Source of the DNA: Verrucomicrobia bacterium 12-59-8
GTDB lineage: Bacteria; Verrucomicrobiota; Verrucomicrobiae; Verrucomicrobiales; Verrucomicrobiaceae
Assembly (NCBI GenBank): GCA_002279765.1
Contig: NCCR01000175.1
Span: 1-8,526 of the forward strand
DNA length: 8,526 nucleotides
Direction: 5' to 3'
Positions 1 through 6,391 of the stretch are shown piece after piece. Made by a program: the position numbers and the translations under genes. Under the pieces are notes generated by a model. It did not search any database. It was not told where the DNA came from and saw only the letters and a program-made list of their open reading frames with translations. Each line of letters opens with the position of its first letter. The first letter of the stretch is position 1.

Positions 1-36
1 ATGGCGAAGCTGCGCGAGTGGCTGCCGCGTCCGTGA
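1..36 (+). CDS. C-terminal fragment of an upstream gene (tentative)
   Basis: Frame 1 is open from the window edge and stops with TGA at 34-36, giving the tail MAKLREWLPRP. An amphipathic ending of this kind (LREWLP) resembles the last helix of response-regulator receiver domains, which would fit a signalling gene before the KaiC/histidine kinase pair. Eleven residues are far too few for identification, and the frame could be chance. Confidence 0.3.
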   Translation: MAKLREWLPRP

Positions 37-128
37 CCTCGACGACAGCCCGTCAGGTTCCTCCCCTAGGCACCCATCCACGGAGAGTTGCAGATGCGAA
101 ATGGTGGTTGAATCTTCGTTCTCCGATC

Positions 129-1643
129 ATGTCTTCTCTCCCGTGTTCCTCGGTCGATGGGCGTGCTGCGACAGGTGTTGCCGGTCTCGACCATGTGCTT
201 CACGGCGGCCTCCCAGCCCACAAGCTGTATTTAGTTCAAGGTGTCCCTGGAACAGGCAAAACCACACTGGCCATGCACTTCTTGATGGAAGGGGTGCGCC
301 GAGGCGAGCCGGTGCTGTACGTCAGCCTTTCCGAGACGCGTGAGGAGATCGAAATGGTGGCCGCCTCCCACGGCTGGGACCTCTCCGGCGTGTCCCTGTT
401 TGAAATGACCGCCGCCGAGGAAAAGCTGCGCTCGGAGGCAGAGACCTCCTTCTTCTATCCTTCGGAGGTGGAGCTCAACCGCACGATTGAAACGCTCCTG
501 GCGGAGGTGGAGCGGCTCAATCCCACGCGGGTGGTGTTCGATTCCCTTTCCGAGCTGCGGCTGCTGGCGGAGACCGCCCTGCGATATCGCAGGCAGGTCT
601 TGCACCTGAAGCAGCACTTTGCGGGCAAGCAGACCACCGTCCTGCTCCTCGATGACTTTTCGGGCGACCAGTCGGACCAGCATGTGCAGAGCATCGCTCA
701 CGGCGTCATCACCTTGGAGCGGTCCAATCCCGACTACGGGGCGGCGCGGCGCAAGATCACTGTGGAGAAGCTGCGCGGTTCCCCTTTCAGCGAAGGCCAG
801 CATGATTTCGTGCTTCGTCCGGGGGGGATGACTGTTTTCTCTCGTCTCACTGCGGGCAGCCAGTCGGAGGGTGCACCGCCGGAACGGGTGACGTCAGGGA
901 ATGCGTCCATGGATGCCTTGCTGGGCGGCGGCCTCGACCGTGGGACCAGCACCATGCTGATGGGGCCGCCCGGCACCGGCAAATCAACGCTGGCCGCCGG
1001 GTTTGCCATCGCCGCCGCGCAGAGGGATGAGAAATCGCTGATGCTGCTGTTTGATGAGCATTCCAACACTCTGCACCGGCGCGCCGCGCAGCTAGGGCTG
1101 TCTTTGGACCAGCACTGCGCCAGCGGCCATGTGACGGTGCGGTCGATCGATCCCGCCGCGATTTCCCCCGGTGAGATCACCGATTCCATCGTGCGCGCGG
1201 TGAAGGAAGACAACGTGCGCATGGTGATCATCGACAGCCTCAATGGCTACCTCAACTCGATGCCGGAGGCGCGCCTCCTCACCCTGCAACTGCATGAGCT
1301 GCTGAGCTTTCTCGCCTCCCATGGGGTCATCACGATCATGATCCTGTCGCAGCAGGGCATGGTGGGCCAGATGCAGACGGTGGTGGACCTTTCCTATCTG
1401 GCAGACTCGCTGATCATGTCGCGCTATTTTGAATCCTCTGGCGCGGTGAAGCTGGCGCTCTCCGTCATGAAAAAGCGCAGCGGCGACCATGAACGCACGA
1501 TCCGGGACTACTGGTTTGGGCAGGGAGGGCTGGAGATGGGCGAGCCTCTCGTCCAGCTTCACGGGGTGCTCAGCGGGGTGCCCACCTTTGTCTCGCAGCC
1601 GGATTCGCCCATGACCCCCCACTCCAAAAATGCCGTTTCCTGA
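129..1643 (+). CDS. KaiC-like double RecA-domain ATPase (RAD55/KaiC family)
   Basis: Cytoplasmic P-loop ATPase with two tandem KaiC domains. Counting from the ATG at 129 (504 aa), domain 1 has Walker A GVPGTGKT at 38-45, the catalytic-Glu region SLSETREE around E69, and Walker B RVVFDS ending near D138. Domain 2 has Walker A GPPGTGKS near 279-286, FDEH around D309/E310, and Walker B MVIIDSLNG near D369. The end (LADSLIMSRY, then SVMKKRSGDHERTIRDY) is typical of the last strands of KaiC-like proteins. At the position of the KaiC Ser-Thr phosphosite pair I align S422-Y423. The frame is open back to a GTG at 18, but those 37 extra residues look unlike KaiC and the family normally starts close to the first Walker A, so I prefer 129. 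The last 14 nt overlap the following kinase gene, implying coupled translation. In such pairs the KaiC protein is thought to act in signalling rather than as a cyanobacterial clock. Family assignment is firm; the biological role is inference. Confidence 0.93.
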   Translation: MSSLPCSSVDGRAATGVAGLDHVLHGGLPAHKLYLVQGVPGTGKTTLAMHFLMEGVRRGEPVLYVSLSETREEIEMVAASHGWDLSGVSLFEMTAAEEKLRSEAETSFFYPSEVELNRTIETLLAEVERLNPTRVVFDSLSELRLLAETALRYRRQVLHLKQHFAGKQTTVLLLDDFSGDQSDQHVQSIAHGVITLERSNPDYGAARRKITVEKLRGSPFSEGQHDFVLRPGGMTVFSRLTAGSQSEGAPPERVTSGNASMDALLGGGLDRGTSTMLMGPPGTGKSTLAAGFAIAAAQRDEKSLMLLFDEHSNTLHRRAAQLGLSLDQHCASGHVTVRSIDPAAISPGEITDSIVRAVKEDNVRMVIIDSLNGYLNSMPEARLLTLQLHELLSFLASHGVITIMILSQQGMVGQMQTVVDLSYLADSLIMSRYFESSGAVKLALSVMKKRSGDHERTIRDYWFGQGGLEMGEPLVQLHGVLSGVPTFVSQPDSPMTPHSKNAVS

Positions 1644-3258
1644 GATTGCCGCCCCCAGCCGGGTGGCGGTGCCTGCCAAGGGTTCATCCGACCCAGGTCT
1701 GCGCATTTTTATCGTGGCCCCCTATGGCAGCGATGCCAGGCTGACCTCCGGCATCCTCGAAGAGGCGGGTCTGCGCACTGTGGTCTGCGAGAGCATTCAG
1801 CAGATCTGCGCCCGCGCGCCGGAGGGCTGCGGGGCCTGCCTGCTTTCCGAAGAGGCGCTGGACAAGGCTTCCCTGCACACGCTGCAGGAATGGCTGGGCG
1901 AGCAGCCTTCCTGGAGCGACATGCCGGTGGTGCTCGTCACTCGTGCGGGAGAGATCTCCTCGCTCCAGCGCCACCGCCTCTCGGCCATCATGAGCATGGG
2001 GAACGTCACCCTGCTGGAGCGGCCCTTTCGCGCCAGCACCCTCGTCAGCACGGTGGAGATGGCGCTGCGCTCGCGCGAGCGGCAGTACCAGGTCCGCGAG
2101 CTGCTGGAGCAGACCGCGCGTGATGCCGAGGCGCTGCGCGAGGCAGCACGGCGGAAGGACGAGTTCCTCGCCATGCTCGCGCATGAGCTGCGCAATCCGC
2201 TCTCTTCGGTTTCTCACGCGGTGATGCTGCAGCGCGAGGCCCCGGACGGCGCGGACCACGCCTGGGCGGTGGACGTCATCTCACGGCAGACGGAGCAGCT
2301 CACGCGCCTGGTGGACGATCTGCTGGACGTCTCCCGCATCACCCAGGGGAAGATCAAGCTCCTGGTGGAGGTGGTGGATGCGGCCAAAATCCTCCACAGT
2401 GGCTGCCAGACCGTGGCCGGGCTCATTGAAAGCCGCTCCCACACTTTGCACACCGACTTTCCGCAGGGCCAGCTCTGGCTGAAGGCGGATGCGACGCGGG
2501 TGGAGCAGATCGTGGTCAACCTGCTGACCAACGCGGCGAAATACACCCCCGCGCACGGTCACATCTGGCTCGCCGCCCGCCTCGACGAGGGGGATGTGGT
2601 CATCACGGTCCGTGACTCCGGGGTCGGCATCCCCAAGGAACGCATCTCCGACATGTTTGACATGTTTACCCAGGGCGACCGCACAGCGGCGCGCTCCGAG
2701 GGCGGGCTGGGCATCGGCCTTCCCGTGGTCAAGACTCTGTGCGAGCTGCATGGTGGCATGGTCACGGCGGAATCCGCCGGCGTGGGGCTGGGCAGCACCT
2801 TCACCGTGCGCCTGCCCGCCACCACCGCCCCCGAGGCCGCCGCTGTGGTCAAGAAAGAGCCTGTCGTCGCCAGACGCGACACGCGGGTGCTGGTGGTGGA
2901 TGACAATGTGGACTCCGCGCACGGTCTGGAGCGGCTGCTCCGCCTGCGCGGCTACACCGTGGAGGTGGTGCACGACGGCCCCGCCGCCCTTGATCGTGCC
3001 GTCGCCAGTTGCCCAGCCGTGGTGTTGCTGGACATCGGCCTGCCTGGGATGGACGGCTACGAAGTCGCCCGCTTGATGCGCAAGCAGGCAGGGTGCACCG
3101 ACACCTTCCTTGTGGCTCTCACCGGCTATGGCCAGGAGGAGGACCGCGCCCGCGCCCGCGCCTCCGGCTTCAATGAGCATTTCGTGAAGCCCGTGGATTT
3201 CAACGCCCTCATCCAACTGCTGCACGACAAGATCCAGGCGGTGGCTGATGGCGGGTGA
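1630..3258 (+). CDS. Hybrid histidine kinase with degenerate N-terminal receiver and C-terminal receiver
   Basis: A 542-aa sensor kinase with no signal peptide or membrane segment, so probably cytoplasmic. Residues about 23-145 look like a receiver fold (LRIFIVAP start, LLERPF near the end), but the phospho-acceptor strand reads ACLLSEEAL with no Asp. A coiled linker at about 145-178 leads to HisKA with H-box AHELRNPL (H185 phosphorylated). HATPase_c follows with N-box NLLTNAAKYTP (N301), G1 DSGVGIP (D329), F-box FDMFTQ (343-348) and G2 GLGIGLP (359-365). The C-terminal receiver spans about 418-535, with acidic pair D424/D425, phospho-acceptor D468 in LLDIGLPGMDG, T498, and K520 in VKPVD. No DNA-binding output domain is present, so the phosphate presumably passes to a separate partner or feeds back on the kinase. 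The start overlaps the kaiC-like stop by 14 nt. The input signal is unknown; the KaiC-like protein is the obvious candidate partner (inference). Confidence 0.95.
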   Translation: MPFPEIAAPSRVAVPAKGSSDPGLRIFIVAPYGSDARLTSGILEEAGLRTVVCESIQQICARAPEGCGACLLSEEALDKASLHTLQEWLGEQPSWSDMPVVLVTRAGEISSLQRHRLSAIMSMGNVTLLERPFRASTLVSTVEMALRSRERQYQVRELLEQTARDAEALREAARRKDEFLAMLAHELRNPLSSVSHAVMLQREAPDGADHAWAVDVISRQTEQLTRLVDDLLDVSRITQGKIKLLVEVVDAAKILHSGCQTVAGLIESRSHTLHTDFPQGQLWLKADATRVEQIVVNLLTNAAKYTPAHGHIWLAARLDEGDVVITVRDSGVGIPKERISDMFDMFTQGDRTAARSEGGLGIGLPVVKTLCELHGGMVTAESAGVGLGSTFTVRLPATTAPEAAAVVKKEPVVARRDTRVLVVDDNVDSAHGLERLLRLRGYTVEVVHDGPAALDRAVASCPAVVLLDIGLPGMDGYEVARLMRKQAGCTDTFLVALTGYGQEEDRARARASGFNEHFVKPVDFNALIQLLHDKIQAVADGG

Positions 3259-3625
3259 CAGAAGGCACCTGCAAGGCCAGGACGTGGGTGCTTTGGGGCG
3301 GGGGCTTTTAAAAAGGGGGAATGCATTGAGCAGCAGCACGCGCTGGGAAGAAGGATTCCAGGGACGCGCACCGCGCATCCCTACCATCTCGCGCAGCAAA
3401 CGCGTGCCGCAGGGCTGGTAGGGAACCGCTGTGCCGGGTCCGAAGTTTCGGGTCTGTGGCGTCGCGGGCGCTGAAAAAGGTGCGCCGTCCTTGGAATGCG
3501 GAAAGGCAGGCGCTGGGGGCGCTGCCGCGATGCTAACACTCCATCTTTTTCTTCGTTGCTCGTGCCACTCCCGGGGTGTGGCAACGGGCAACAACGTGGA
3601 ACAAATGCCGCAGGCGTGACTTCGA
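3259..3625. other. Gene-free, hairpin-rich region between convergent genes
   Basis: No frame here looks like a real protein. The stretch holds a run of possible stems. CTGG(G)AA 3343-3349 pairs with TTCCAG 3356-3361, extended by CGCG 3339-3342 with 3365-3368. TCCCTACCA 3378-3386 pairs with TGGTAGGGA 3416-3424. CCGA 3440-3443 pairs with TCGG 3448-3451. GGCAG(G)CGC 3505-3513 pairs with GCGCTGCC 3519-3526. A 14-bp stem joins 3555-3568 to 3578-3592. None is followed by a T-run on either strand, so no classical terminator is visible for the kinase gene or for the minus-strand gene. The layout suggests a structured or dispersed intergenic element; that is inference. Confidence 0.5.
3555..3592. repeat. 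Strong imperfect inverted repeat (14-bp stem)
   Basis: Left arm 3555-3568 (GTTGCTCGTGCCAC) pairs with right arm 3578-3592 (GTGGCAACGGGCAAC) through 13 Watson-Crick pairs, one T-G wobble (3560/3587) and a single bulged A at 3583. The 9-nt loop at 3569-3577 is C/G-rich. It lies 34 nt beyond the stop of the minus-strand membrane-protein gene, where a transcript-end structure could sit, but neither side carries a T-tract. Confidence 0.6.
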
Positions 3626-4450
3626 CTACACCCGCAGCATGTCCTTCACGACCTGCCAGTAGAGGAAAATGCAGCCGCGCCAGGAGTAGCGGAATTCGCC
3701 GTTGCCGGTGGGTTCGATCACGCCGGTGGTGATGTTGTGGTCGATCTGCACACTCATGTCGCGCTCGATGTAGGCATGCAGGAATTCGGTGTCCTGCAGC
3801 ACCAGGTCTTCGAGGAGGACGCCTTCGCGCATGAGGAAGTGCTCGTGGCGCTCCAGCAGATCGGCGAAGGAGCCCGCGTGCGTGAAGCGGTTGAGGCGCT
3901 GCTTGGGCGAATGCTTCATCGTCGAGGCAAACGGGTAGTTCGTCGTCGTGAAGGTGACGCCGTTGCTGGTACGGGAAGTGAGGCTGACGTAGGAGAAACC
4001 GAAGTCGCCCTGCTGGGCCAGCGCGATGGCGGCCTGGGTGCGCTTTTCCGTGTGATAAAACAGGCGCATGAAGTGGTCCGTCTGGCTCCACTGCCAGCCG
4101 GTGTCTCCCACTTCGGTGAAGCCGGCGTCGTCCGCTTCGCTGCTCAGGTCGGAGAGCTCAGGAAATACCTCGCGGGAGGGGGGAAAGCGGTGCTTGACCT
4201 CGCTTTTAATAGGGAAGCGCAGACGGCGGACGCGGAAGATGATTTCCAGCCAGGGCAGCATGAACCACGCGGCGATGAAAATGGCACCGCCGACATGCGT
4301 GTCCGTCAGGTAGTAGCCGCTGAGATAGGAGGCCCCGAGCAAGGCGAGCCAGCCCAGCTTCTGAATGAAGCGGTTTTCAAATGACCGGCAGGCGATGGCA
4401 AAGATGAGAGCCGCCGCGACATACAGAATCTGCTGGAGAATGGTTTCCAT
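3626..4450 (-). CDS. Uncharacterised membrane-anchored protein, ~3 N-terminal membrane segments
   Basis: A 274-aa protein I do not recognise. Three hydrophobic stretches open it: about residues 6-21 (ILYVAAALIFAIAC), 31-49 (KLGWLALLGASYLSGYYL) and 53-72 (VGGAIFIAAWFMLPWLEIIF). The third is followed at once by the basic RVRRLRFPIK, which by the positive-inside rule puts the rest in the cytoplasm. The soluble part (about 80-256) is mixed alpha/beta in character, with an acidic patch near 99-109, a Thr-rich strand TFTTTNYPF (167-174) and a Leu/Glu/His-rich helix around 195-208. The last 18 residues, WRGCIFLYWQVVKDMLRV, are strongly hydrophobic and aromatic. The ATG at 4450 begins directly before the first membrane helix and has no Shine-Dalgarno sequence. 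The gene shares the porin's strand, 151 nt downstream, but a terminator-like hairpin lies between them, so it is probably a separate transcript. Good coding character; function unknown. Confidence 0.8.
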   Translation of the reverse strand: METILQQILYVAAALIFAIACRSFENRFIQKLGWLALLGASYLSGYYLTDTHVGGAIFIAAWFMLPWLEIIFRVRRLRFPIKSEVKHRFPPSREVFPELSDLSSEADDAGFTEVGDTGWQWSQTDHFMRLFYHTEKRTQAAIALAQQGDFGFSYVSLTSRTSNGVTFTTTNYPFASTMKHSPKQRLNRFTHAGSFADLLERHEHFLMREGVLLEDLVLQDTEFLHAYIERDMSVQIDHNITTGVIEPTGNGEFRYSWRGCIFLYWQVVKDMLRV

Positions 4451-4540
4451 GAGGCCGCTGGTTGGAGAGCGAAGGAGAAACTAAGGGTACATTGAAGGCA
4501 AAGCAACCTTGCATCCATTCTGCCGCCACCCCGAAAGCAA
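4451..4540 (-). promoter_or_regulatory. Leader of the minus-strand membrane-protein gene
   Basis: About 90 nt between the porin terminator stem and the ATG at 4450, where a promoter for the membrane-protein gene would have to lie. Read on the minus strand there is a weak TTGCTT ... 17 nt ... TAGTTT pair (about three of six matches each). The 30 nt before the ATG are pyrimidine-rich and contain no Shine-Dalgarno sequence. Only the location is supported, not the exact promoter. Confidence 0.25.
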
Positions 4541-4574
4541 GAGGCCGGACACATCTCCCGATGCGCCCGGCCTC
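4541..4574 (-). terminator. Probable terminator of the porin gene
   Basis: GAGGCCGG (4541-4548) is perfectly complementary to CCGGCCTC (4567-4574). The 18-nt loop contains a nested CAT/ATG mini-stem (4552-4554 with 4561-4563). It begins 27 nt past the porin stop on the minus strand. Read on that strand the stem is followed by TTGCTTTCGG, which is T-rich but not a clean T-run, so termination may be modest. Confidence 0.55.
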
Positions 4575-4601
4575 CGACTCAACCTATGACCAACGAAACG
4601 G

Positions 4602-6134
4602 CTAGAAATTGACCTGAGCCTGCAGGCCCAGATAATCATAATTCACACTATTGTACGGAGCCACCGCCGTGTTGGTGCGCATGCCGTGCATGAACATGGC
4701 CGTGAATTCCAGTTCCGGATAAGGGATGAAGCGGAAGCCGACGCCCACTTCGTTGACCTTGTCCCTGGGAGCGTTGGCGGCAAATTTGCGGCCGCCGTTG
4801 TAGGTCTGCCAGCGGACGAAGGGAATGAACTCCTTCTGGCTGGCAAAGACATGGCGATAGCTTGCCTGCACATAGCCGCCGCTCAGACTGGCGGAGGTGA
4901 TGGTGCGCATGTCATTGGAAAGCTGCGGGCCTTTGCCCCAGTTCCATTCAGTTTCGATACCGAATGGCTGTGGGTAAAGGATGGCCGAAATGCCGACGCG
5001 TGCATCGGTAAAGCCGCGGCCGGCGCCGTTGCCGTTGGCAGGCGTGCCGACCCCGGGGATGGCGGCCGTGGTGGTGGTAAATTTCCCCGTGTAGCCCTGG
5101 ATGCCCAGTTCGAGGAACTGGCCGTTGTCGAACTCGAAGGGATAAGTCACGCGGGCCAGCCAGTGCGGCTGACCATTGGTGTCCGGCCTGTTGAGGCCCT
5201 GACCGCCGTAGGCGCCAATCGCGATCAAACCGTAGTCACCCGAACCCCGCAGACCCATTTTGACCAGGCCCTTGAAACGCTCGCGGATTTCATAGGGGGC
5301 CCACATGTAATAGACGCCGAGATCACGCTCGCCTTCCACGGCGGTGTTGGTGGCTTCCGCGCGCTCCAGGGCGAGGCGATTCTGGGAGGACTGCAGATTG
5401 GAATAGCCATACGGCACTTTGGAAAGACCGAGGCGGATGCGATGCTCACGGGCGGGATCCAGTGAAACGTCTGCGTAGTAGTCGCGGGCCTGCACAAAGT
5501 TCTGGGTGCCATTGTTAGCGCTGACCGAGCCAAAGAAGTCGGCCTGCAAGTAAAGATAGAGATGGTTGGTCACATCACCGCTGAAGGTCACACGGCCACG
5601 GCGGATGCCGATGCTCGACTGACTGTTGGCAAGCGAGTCGTTTTGACCATGGAACGGGCCGCCGTCTTCGTGCATCAGGGAATACGAACGCAGCTGCAGG
5701 TAGCCTTTCAACTTCAGGCGCTCATACCATTTGTCCGCCAGCAGCGCATCGAGCTCGGCGGCAGACATCGTGGAGGGGGAGGTGTTGTCGGTGATATTGG
5801 AGATGTCTGCAATCTGCCCGCGCGTATGGGTGATGACGCCTTCGAGACTCTCCACTTTGCTCTCGGACTGGGAAATCCGCTTTTCCAGCGAGGTATTGCC
5901 CGAGGAGCCGGCCGCTGGCGCGGGGGCCGCTTTTTCCTGGGCCTTGTCATCCGCGCGTGAGGCGGCGACGAGCATGTCATACTCGTCCTGGGTCAGGGAC
6001 CCCTTGGACTTGAGGATGAAGAACAGCTTTTCCATGGCCGGGCTGGCGGCAAGGGGCAGGGAGGGCGGCAATGCGATGACGACGGCCGCGAAGGCGGTCA
6101 GCGCACGGGCAATGCGGGAATGTTTGAGGCGCAT
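4602..6134 (-). CDS. Outer-membrane porin, phosphate-selective porin O/P-like
   Basis: A 510-aa exported beta-barrel protein. Residues 1-30 form a signal peptide: basic MRLKHSRIAR, a hydrophobic core, then a likely cut near LAA-S. The mature N-terminus has a short helical module KSKGSLTQDEYDMLVAA (about 42-58), an Ala/Pro linker, and a heptad-like stretch (about 82-105) that could trimerise or contact the cell wall. From about 137 (WYERLKLKGYLQLRSY) to the end the sequence alternates in the manner of a barrel: IRRGRVTFSGDVTNHLYLYLQADF, FVQARDYYADVSL, RIRLGLSKVPYGYSN, RYP-like aromatic girdles, and a terminal ...LGLQAQVNF ending in the C-terminal Phe expected for BAM insertion. The RRGR and KVPYG motifs are typical of the OprP/OprO family. 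Divergence from pstS across a region with a Pho-box-like sequence supports a phosphate or polyphosphate uptake role. Substrate is inferred from context; related porins of this superfamily are not all phosphate-specific. Confidence 0.85.
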   Translation of the reverse strand: MRLKHSRIARALTAFAAVVIALPPSLPLAASPAMEKLFFILKSKGSLTQDEYDMLVAASRADDKAQEKAAPAPAAGSSGNTSLEKRISQSESKVESLEGVITHTRGQIADISNITDNTSPSTMSAAELDALLADKWYERLKLKGYLQLRSYSLMHEDGGPFHGQNDSLANSQSSIGIRRGRVTFSGDVTNHLYLYLQADFFGSVSANNGTQNFVQARDYYADVSLDPAREHRIRLGLSKVPYGYSNLQSSQNRLALERAEATNTAVEGERDLGVYYMWAPYEIRERFKGLVKMGLRGSGDYGLIAIGAYGGQGLNRPDTNGQPHWLARVTYPFEFDNGQFLELGIQGYTGKFTTTTAAIPGVGTPANGNGAGRGFTDARVGISAILYPQPFGIETEWNWGKGPQLSNDMRTITSASLSGGYVQASYRHVFASQKEFIPFVRWQTYNGGRKFAANAPRDKVNEVGVGFRFIPYPELEFTAMFMHGMRTNTAVAPYNSVNYDYLGLQAQVNF

Positions 6135-6191
6135 GTGGGAGATGTGGCGGATGAGTTGAAAAGCTCCTCAGGCGACGTCGCCGGGGAACGA

Positions 6192-6209
6192 ATGTCACAT
6201 GCCTGTAAC
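6192..6209 (+). promoter_or_regulatory. Candidate Pho box (PhoB-type site)
   Basis: ATGTCAC-ATGC-CTGTAAC is a 7+4+7 head-to-tail arrangement with TGTCAC and TGTAAC starting 11 nt apart, the spacing of the classical PhoB site CTGTCAT-N4-CTGTCAT. The second half is imperfect (TGTAAC for TGTCAC). It ends 57 nt before the porin ATG and lies about 180 nt from pstS, so it could serve the porin directly and pstS at a distance. The match comes from reading the sequence, not from a scored matrix. Confidence 0.5.
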
Positions 6210-6233
6210 CTGAAACTCCTTCCAGATGGTTAA

Positions 6234-6250
6234 TGTGACGCTTTCGTCAC
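6234..6250. promoter_or_regulatory. Operator-like 17-bp motif, copy 1
   Basis: TGTGACGCTTTCGTCAC, identical to copy 2 at 6303. The core GTGACG-CTTT-CGTCAC is a perfect 6-bp inverted repeat around a 4-nt spacer, the form expected for a symmetric dimeric regulator. It lies about 100 nt upstream of the porin ATG. Confidence 0.6.
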
Positions 6251-6302
6251 TCACCACGCAGGCGGCCCGACAGGCGGGCGGCTCGAAGCCGGACGAACCG
6301 AT

Positions 6303-6319
6303 TGTGACGCTTTCGTCAC
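6303..6319. promoter_or_regulatory. Operator-like 17-bp motif, copy 2
   Basis: Identical to copy 1, 69 bp away start to start. One more matching base (A6320) makes the arms TGTGACG/CGTCACA fully symmetric here. It lies 10 nt upstream of the candidate pstS -35 hexamer (6330-6335), a position suited to activation of pstS. Confidence 0.65.
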
Positions 6320-6391
6320 AGAGCGTGTTTTGACCACCTGCCCCCTTCCTCCAATATCCGCCACGTCATCCCCCATCCATCCAAACAACTC

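Larger units (their letters stand above)
6135..6391. promoter_or_regulatory. Shared divergent regulatory region of porin and pstS
   Basis: 257 nt between two outward-facing phosphate-uptake genes. From left to right it carries a perfect 12-bp palindrome GGCGACGTCGCC (6171-6182), a Pho-box-like tandem (6192-6209), two identical 17-bp inverted-repeat motifs (6234-6250 and 6303-6319), and a possible pstS promoter. For the latter, TTGACC at 6330-6335 is a fair -35, with AATAT around 6353-6357 as a poor -10 about 17 nt away. I found no convincing porin promoter hexamers on the minus strand, which would suit activator-dependent expression. Neither gene has a Shine-Dalgarno sequence. Confidence 0.7.

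Noticed and set aside
18..128. GTG start extending the KaiC-like protein by 37 residues
   Set aside because: The extra residues show no KaiC similarity, would push the start into the tail of the possible upstream gene, and an ATG lies where the family usually begins.
3555..3592. Bidirectional terminator for the convergent genes
   Set aside because: The stem is strong, but no T-run follows on either strand and it is almost 300 nt beyond the kinase stop.
2281..3594. 437-aa open frame on the minus strand opposite the kinase
   Set aside because: Antisense to a fully supported histidine kinase, low-complexity His/Gly-rich composition typical of a GC-rich shadow frame, no recognisable domain.
3431..3619. 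62-aa plus-strand frame in the hairpin-rich region
   Set aside because: Short, lacks coding character, and runs through several inverted repeats; more likely part of a non-coding element.
3737..4384. 215-aa plus-strand frame over the membrane-protein gene
   Set aside because: The opposite frame has a clear transmembrane/soluble organisation; this one is a Gly/Val/Glu-rich shadow.
6234..6320. Classical CRP binding sites
   Set aside because: The TGTGA and TCACA arms are separated by 8 nt instead of the 6 nt required by CRP-type sites.
6234..6320. CRISPR or attachment-site repeats
   Set aside because: Only two short copies, no regular spacers, no cas or integrase gene, and the position fits operators.
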